NCBI GenBank assembly: GCA_023663815.1
Contig: JAMPGS010000011.1
Location: 1 to 43,164, forward strand
Length of the DNA: 43,164 nt
Source: Clostridium sp.
Lineage (GTDB): Bacteria > Bacillota > Clostridia > Lachnospirales > Lachnospiraceae
Direction: 5' to 3'
A program made the translations under genes and the position numbers. The notes under the pieces were generated by a model that made no database searches, had not been told where the DNA came from, and was given only the letters and a program-made list of their open reading frames with translations. Positions within the stretch are counted from its first letter, which is position 1, and each line of letters starts with the position of its first letter. Below are positions 39,626 to 43,164 of this stretch, piece after piece.

Positions 39626-39757
39626 TTACTTTCTAAGTAAAAGATAGTTTTCATATGCGTTGCTGTTTTCGTCCAGCACCGCCAGACCGCACATAATTTC
39701 TGTTACATGTTTCTCAAAATACCTTTTAATATTCTTTTTTAATGCTACGATACTCAT
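39626..39757 (-). CDS. Small protein, 43 aa, unknown
   Basis: ATG 39757 follows AAGGAG by nine bases, an ideal site. The 43-codon product begins MSIVALKKNIKRYFEK, goes on HVTEIMCGLAVLDENSNAYE and ends NYLLLRK. The N-terminal half is basic and amphipathic, the rest mixed; no transmembrane helix or toxin motif is clear. It stands alone between a terminator and spmB in a 409-nt gap. A TATAAT sits about 45 nt upstream (near 39804) without a convincing -35. I do not recognise the family. The good ribosome binding site, the stop followed by a stem-loop, and protein-like composition argue for a real gene. Confidence 0.6.
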   Translation of the reverse strand: MSIVALKKNIKRYFEKHVTEIMCGLAVLDENSNAYENYLLLRK

Positions 39758-39890
39758 AACTGTCAACTCCTTTTTTATTGTCTGTCTGTTTCCTTGTTAC
39801 GATTATATTCTATCTCAAAACAGCAATAATGATAGGTAATGAGTTGACTTGTTTTACGGCGATATTGACTTATAATGTAACCTATAACAC
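39758..39890. other. AT-rich gap between the small gene and spmB
   Basis: Contains the small gene's ribosome binding site and a possible -10. TTGACT and TATAAT occur on the plus strand but are 21 nt apart. Nothing else is seen. Confidence 0.4.
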
Positions 39891-40427
39891 TTATTGTACC
39901 ATCATTCTCCCTGCCAATATCACGCTTGCCACAATCCCCGCCAGCGTGGACAACAACGCTCCTGTTAAGGTATATCTTGTCTTTGTCACCTTGGCCGCCA
40001 GAAAGTACACGCTCATGGTGTAAAAAATTGTCTCCGTGCAGCTCATCATAATAGACGTAATCAACCCCACCAACGAATCCGTACCATAATTCTTAAAAAT
40101 ATCCAGCACCAGTCCGGTGGCCGCTGAGGAGGAAAACATCTTGATAAAGACAAGAGGAACCAGTTCCGACGGGAAGCCAAACTTTTCGCTGACGGGCTGA
40201 ACCAAATTCCCAAGAAACGTCAAAAACCCCGATGCGCGAAGCACCCCCACGGCGGTCATAAGCGCCACAAGCGTGGGCATTATCCCCACTACCGTCTTTA
40301 ATCCGTCCTTTGCACCTTTCACAAACTCTTCATATACGTTTGTCTTATTTAACACTCCGTAAGCCACGATATAAAAAACAATCACAGGTATAATAATATT
40401 GGAAATATTTGACAAAACAGAAGCCAT
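39891..40427 (-). CDS. spmB: Spore maturation protein SpmB
   Basis: 178-residue membrane protein of the nucleoside-recognition (Gate) domain family, needed for spore core dehydration in Bacillus together with SpmA. Motifs: IIIPVIVFYIVAYGVLNKTN, VYEEFVKGAKDGLKTVVGIM, LVPLVFIKMFSSSAATGLVL and DSLVGLITSIMMSCTETIFY. ATG 40427 has only a weak site (GCGGG). Normally spmA is directly upstream; here the upstream gap is 144 nt and then a Fic gene, so spmA is missing from this place. It marks the host as a probable spore former. Confidence 0.93.
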   Translation of the reverse strand: MASVLSNISNIIIPVIVFYIVAYGVLNKTNVYEEFVKGAKDGLKTVVGIMPTLVALMTAVGVLRASGFLTFLGNLVQPVSEKFGFPSELVPLVFIKMFSSSAATGLVLDIFKNYGTDSLVGLITSIMMSCTETIFYTMSVYFLAAKVTKTRYTLTGALLSTLAGIVASVILAGRMMVQ

Positions 40428-40571
40428 ATACTGTAACCCGCTTTTTCTGCGTTTTTACAATATATGGCTGATTGGTTCTACATATTCTGTTAATGTGGGC
40501 GTTATAAATCAATAACCCTTACGGCAGTCGCCAAAAGCTGCAAGCATGGCTTTGACTTGCTGCTCGCGGAA

Positions 40572-41564
40572 TCAAACTTTAATATACCGCTGATTCCGGC
40601 TATTTGGCTTGTCGGGAATTGTCATTCTTACCAAATTTAAGTTAAGCGCTGGCCTCAAATAATTCTTGCGGAACGATTCTTTGGATTTCATACCCAATTT
40701 CTCCATAATTGTATTGCTTGTATATGGAACGTCATATTCCATCACTTCCAGCAATTTCTTCACATATTCCGTAAGTAAATGATTATCTTCGCCAAACTGA
40801 ACCGCAATCTCATCCAATATCCTGTCAATTTGAAATAGCATAAATTTAATAAAATCTGTGGATTTCCCCTCCACATGACATTTTGCAATTACCTCATAAT
40901 AATCATCCTGAAATTTTTCAATCTGGCTTTCAATTGGAATATATTCAAATATGGGCTTCCATTTCGCCAAAATAGCGGTATGCCACAGCCTTGCCATTCT
41001 TCCGTTACCGTCGGAAAACGGGTGAATAAACACAAATTCATAATGAAATACACTGCTCATAATCAGCGGATGCACAGTTTCTTTCTCCGCGTTCATCCAA
41101 TCAAACAGCTCCTTCATCTGTCGGGGCACAAACCGAGCGGGCGGAGCCATAAAAATGCATTGTTCTCCATTAAAGACCCCTTCTTCCCCATGCCTAAAGC
41201 TGCCGGAATCCTCAATCAAATATTTTGTCATAATTCCATGAAATTCTCTTAACTGATTCATGTCATACGGGTTAATCGCCGACAACTGCTCATACGCGGC
41301 GTATGCATTTTTAACTTCCTGAATTTCCTTCTGCCTGCCTAAAACCGTTTTACCGCCTATAACATCTCTCACCTGTCCAAGAGAAAGCGAATTTGCTTCA
41401 ATCTTTAAAGATGAATAGACCGATTTAATTTTGTTATTCTTCCTTAAATGGGGCCTTGACGCCAAATTGCTTGTCGCCGTAATCCTGCCAATTTTTTCAG
41501 AAATAGAAGATACATATGTCAATATTTCATTGGTTATTTCAAAAGGCGGCATATATTCTCCCAT
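40572..41564 (-). CDS. Fic domain protein (class II, N-terminal inhibitory helix)
   Basis: AMP-transferase family enzyme that usually adenylylates or de-adenylylates a protein target. 330 residues. N-terminal inhibitory helix near YSSLKIEANSLSLGQ (an S-x-x-x-E pattern, with Ala where Gly is usual). Fic core: QLREFHGIMTKYL, GSFRHGEEGV, MAPPARFVPRQMKELFDWMN and the active-site loop H181PFSDGNGRMAR, complete and so presumably active. A C-terminal winged helix (YTSNTIMEKLGMKSKESF, YLRPALNLNLVRMTIPDKPN) is present. ATG 41564 follows GGAGGAG. No antitoxin gene is adjacent, as expected for class II proteins that carry their own inhibitor. Target unknown. Confidence 0.94.
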   Translation of the reverse strand: MGEYMPPFEITNEILTYVSSISEKIGRITATSNLASRPHLRKNNKIKSVYSSLKIEANSLSLGQVRDVIGGKTVLGRQKEIQEVKNAYAAYEQLSAINPYDMNQLREFHGIMTKYLIEDSGSFRHGEEGVFNGEQCIFMAPPARFVPRQMKELFDWMNAEKETVHPLIMSSVFHYEFVFIHPFSDGNGRMARLWHTAILAKWKPIFEYIPIESQIEKFQDDYYEVIAKCHVEGKSTDFIKFMLFQIDRILDEIAVQFGEDNHLLTEYVKKLLEVMEYDVPYTSNTIMEKLGMKSKESFRKNYLRPALNLNLVRMTIPDKPNSRNQRYIKV

Positions 41565-41611
41565 AAGCTCCTCCCCAACTTCCACGTTATCTTACATGTT
41601 ATCTCCCTCTA

Positions 41612-43164
41612 TTATACCACCATTTTATCCGCCGGTAAACTTACCGCCTGCACCCTAGCGTTCCCCGTAAGCGCATCCCTCTCCCCATAATCAAAAAGAA
41701 CAAACTCCGGCCTCTGCCCGCGTTCCAAAACCGCCTTGCCGCTTTCCCACACCGGATAATAAAACGCCTCCATGTGGGTCATTTTCATAGTCTGTCTGGC
41801 GTGATACTGCCTATAATTTTTCAAAAGCTCCGGCGCGGCTTCCTCTTTTTGATAAAATTCCCATATTTCCTTCCGCCATTTTGACAAATCCGCGCTAAAG
41901 TTGGGGCGGCTTTTTGCGTTTTCCCGCAAGTAAAAATCAAAGGTGAGCAACTCCCCGTACAACTCTTCCCCCTCCGGCGCAATCCTTTTTGCAAACTCTA
42001 AAAGCACCTGATAACGGCGGCTTCTTGCGGGCGCGTTGATAAAATAACCCTTTTCCTCATAGTAATCCGCCAACGCCGCGTATAAATCAAAAGGCCCCGG
42101 AAACAGTTTTTCCAAAACCGGCAAAGTATAAGTAAACTGGCTGGAATTATAGTAAATTTCCACCATCTCCTCCACCTGCTTCAGCTTCAAAATCTCCTCA
42201 TAGGTAATCCATTTTGTGTACAGCACCTCGTAGGGCGGCCCCTCCTGATATACAATGCCGTACTCCTTTGCTTTTTCCCAAATGGCCGTTCCCTTTAAAA
42301 CCTTCAAAAATCCCAACTGTAGCTGCAAAGGCCGCATGGCGTATACCTCGTTAAAGGAATTTTTAAAGCTGTCATATCCCTCAAAGGGCAGTCCCGCTAT
42401 TAAATCCAAATGAATATGAATATTTTTTCCCTCGTTGATTGCGCCCACCGCCCGCGCAATGCGGGCGATATCCCCGCCGCGGTTAATCTCCTTTAAGGTT
42501 TTTTTATTTGTAGTCTGCACGCCGATTTCCAACTGCACAAGCCCCGGCCGCATATCCGTTAATATAGTAAATTCTTCCTCCCCCAAAAGCTCGGCGGCAA
42601 TCTCAAAATGGAAATTTGTGACGCCATTGTCATGTTCTTTGATATACCGCCATATTTCCATGGCGTGATTCCGATTACAGTTAAAGGTTCTGTCTATCAG
42701 CTTCACCTGCGGCGTCTTTTTATCCAGAAAAAACTGCAGTTCCTTTTTTACCATATCCAAATTGCGCAACCGCACCTGCTTGTCAATGGAGGAAAGACAA
42801 TAGCTGCACCGGAAAGGGCAGCCTCTGCTGGTCTCGTAGTAAATAATTTTATTTTCAAACCCCTGTAAATCATCATAAAGAAACGGAAGCCTGTTCATAT
42901 CCGTAAGCCCTCTGGGGGCGGTGGCTCCCTCGGCTAAAACCAGTCCCGGTATTTCGCGCAAATCATGATACTTACCGTCAATTTCCTTTTGTTCTCTTGC
43001 CACATAAAAAGTGAGAAGCTCCTTAAAGGTTTCCTCCCCCTCGCCCGCCATAATCCCGCGCACTGTTGGAAATTCCTTTAAAAGCTTCTCCGCCTCAAAA
43101 GACGCCTCCGGTCCGCCCAGCCAGATATCCGTACCGGGCAGCACCTTCGGCAGCTCCGCAAGCA
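41612..43164 (-). CDS. B12-binding radical SAM protein, DUF4080 type, 5' end cut by window edge
   Basis: About 517 codons are present; the N-terminal cobalamin-binding Rossmann domain is cut, with its end visible as IWLGGPEASFEAEKLL and GIMAGEGEETFKELL. The radical SAM cluster motif is C-PFR-C-SY-C (YYETSRGCPFRCSYCLSSID), followed by barrel motifs LIDRTFNCNRNHAMEIW, EIGVQTTNKKTLKEINR and HLDLIAGLPFEGYDSF. The C-terminal 200 residues are DUF4080. Reaction and substrate are unknown; the family is widespread in clostridia. The stop is 48 nt above the Fic start, so the two are probably co-transcribed. Confidence 0.93.
   Translation of the reverse strand, partial: LAELPKVLPGTDIWLGGPEASFEAEKLLKEFPTVRGIMAGEGEETFKELLTFYVAREQKEIDGKYHDLREIPGLVLAEGATAPRGLTDMNRLPFLYDDLQGFENKIIYYETSRGCPFRCSYCLSSIDKQVRLRNLDMVKKELQFFLDKKTPQVKLIDRTFNCNRNHAMEIWRYIKEHDNGVTNFHFEIAAELLGEEEFTILTDMRPGLVQLEIGVQTTNKKTLKEINRGGDIARIARAVGAINEGKNIHIHLDLIAGLPFEGYDSFKNSFNEVYAMRPLQLQLGFLKVLKGTAIWEKAKEYGIVYQEGPPYEVLYTKWITYEEILKLKQVEEMVEIYYNSSQFTYTLPVLEKLFPGPFDLYAALADYYEEKGYFINAPARSRRYQVLLEFAKRIAPEGEELYGELLTFDFYLRENAKSRPNFSADLSKWRKEIWEFYQKEEAAPELLKNYRQYHARQTMKMTHMEAFYYPVWESGKAVLERGQRPEFVLFDYGERDALTGNARVQAVSLPADKMVV

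Noticed and set aside
39849..39883. Plus-strand promoter made of TTGACT and TATAAT
   Set aside because: The spacing is 21 nt, and no plus-strand gene follows; it would read into spmB in antisense.
40572..41564. Toxin-antitoxin pair at the Fic gene
   Set aside because: There is no small antitoxin gene on either side; the inhibitory helix is in the same protein.

Overview
The window looks like a chromosomal segment of a spore-forming gut anaerobe of the Lachnospiraceae type. The evidence is a CIRCE-controlled hrcA-grpE-dnaK operon, a lysine/alanine-rich DUF6465 protein, SpmB, split transketolase, CUT1 sugar ABC genes without an ATPase, and strong AGGAGG ribosome binding sites. No rRNA, tRNA, CRISPR array or intact transposon was seen. 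Nearly all genes lie on the minus strand; only a DUF885 peptidase and a heparinase II/III-like gene lie on the plus strand.

Layout, left to right. 1-3.9 kb: heat-shock operon hrcA-grpE-dnaK (dnaK cut by the window edge) with a consensus promoter and a perfect CIRCE operator. 3.9-5.5 kb: DUF6465 gene and uppP. 5.5-11.4 kb: aminotransferase, manA, and a mannan-oligosaccharide phosphorolysis set (two GH130 phosphorylases plus a cellobiose/mannobiose 2-epimerase) behind a promoter covered by two 17-bp direct repeats. 11.4-13 kb: an AlbA_2/HATPase-type DNA-binding protein broken into two frames inside a nine-unit 11-bp tandem repeat. 13-15.8 kb: azlD, azlC, a LacI-family regulator and a Nudix hydrolase. 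15.9-20.5 kb: glycerol catabolism (glpK, an oxidoreductase fused to DUF1667, and a glycerol-3-phosphate dehydrogenase-like flavoprotein with a BFD [2Fe-2S] tail). 20.5-24.2 kb: map, rpe and two-subunit transketolase. 24.2-27.5 kb: DUF885 metallopeptidase (+), an Mrr-like nuclease and a GNAT protein. 27.7-39.5 kb: a uronate-polysaccharide locus: GH2 beta-glucuronidase, two permeases, lipoprotein binding protein, GH88 unsaturated glucuronyl hydrolase, DUF2264 protein, a discoidin-like protein and, divergently, a heparinase II/III-like lyase. 39.6-43.2 kb: a 43-codon small gene, spmB, a Fic protein and a radical-SAM DUF4080 protein cut by the window edge.

How the genes work together. The mannan set should phosphorolyse imported beta-mannooligosaccharides to mannose-1-phosphate, epimerise mannobiose to mannosylglucose and split that again, with ManA linking mannose-6-phosphate to fructose-6-phosphate. 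The 27.7-39.5 kb locus should import acidic oligosaccharides and remove glucuronic or unsaturated uronic acid inside the cell, because none of its enzymes has a signal peptide.

The most unusual feature is in the gaps between genes. Several families of about 90-120-nt structured repeats sit between or ahead of genes, in sense orientation. One family carries the downstream gene's ribosome binding site at its end and could form a pseudoknot. Another shows compensatory base changes between its two copies. The 11-bp repeat in the AlbA_2-type gene is a candidate frame switch.
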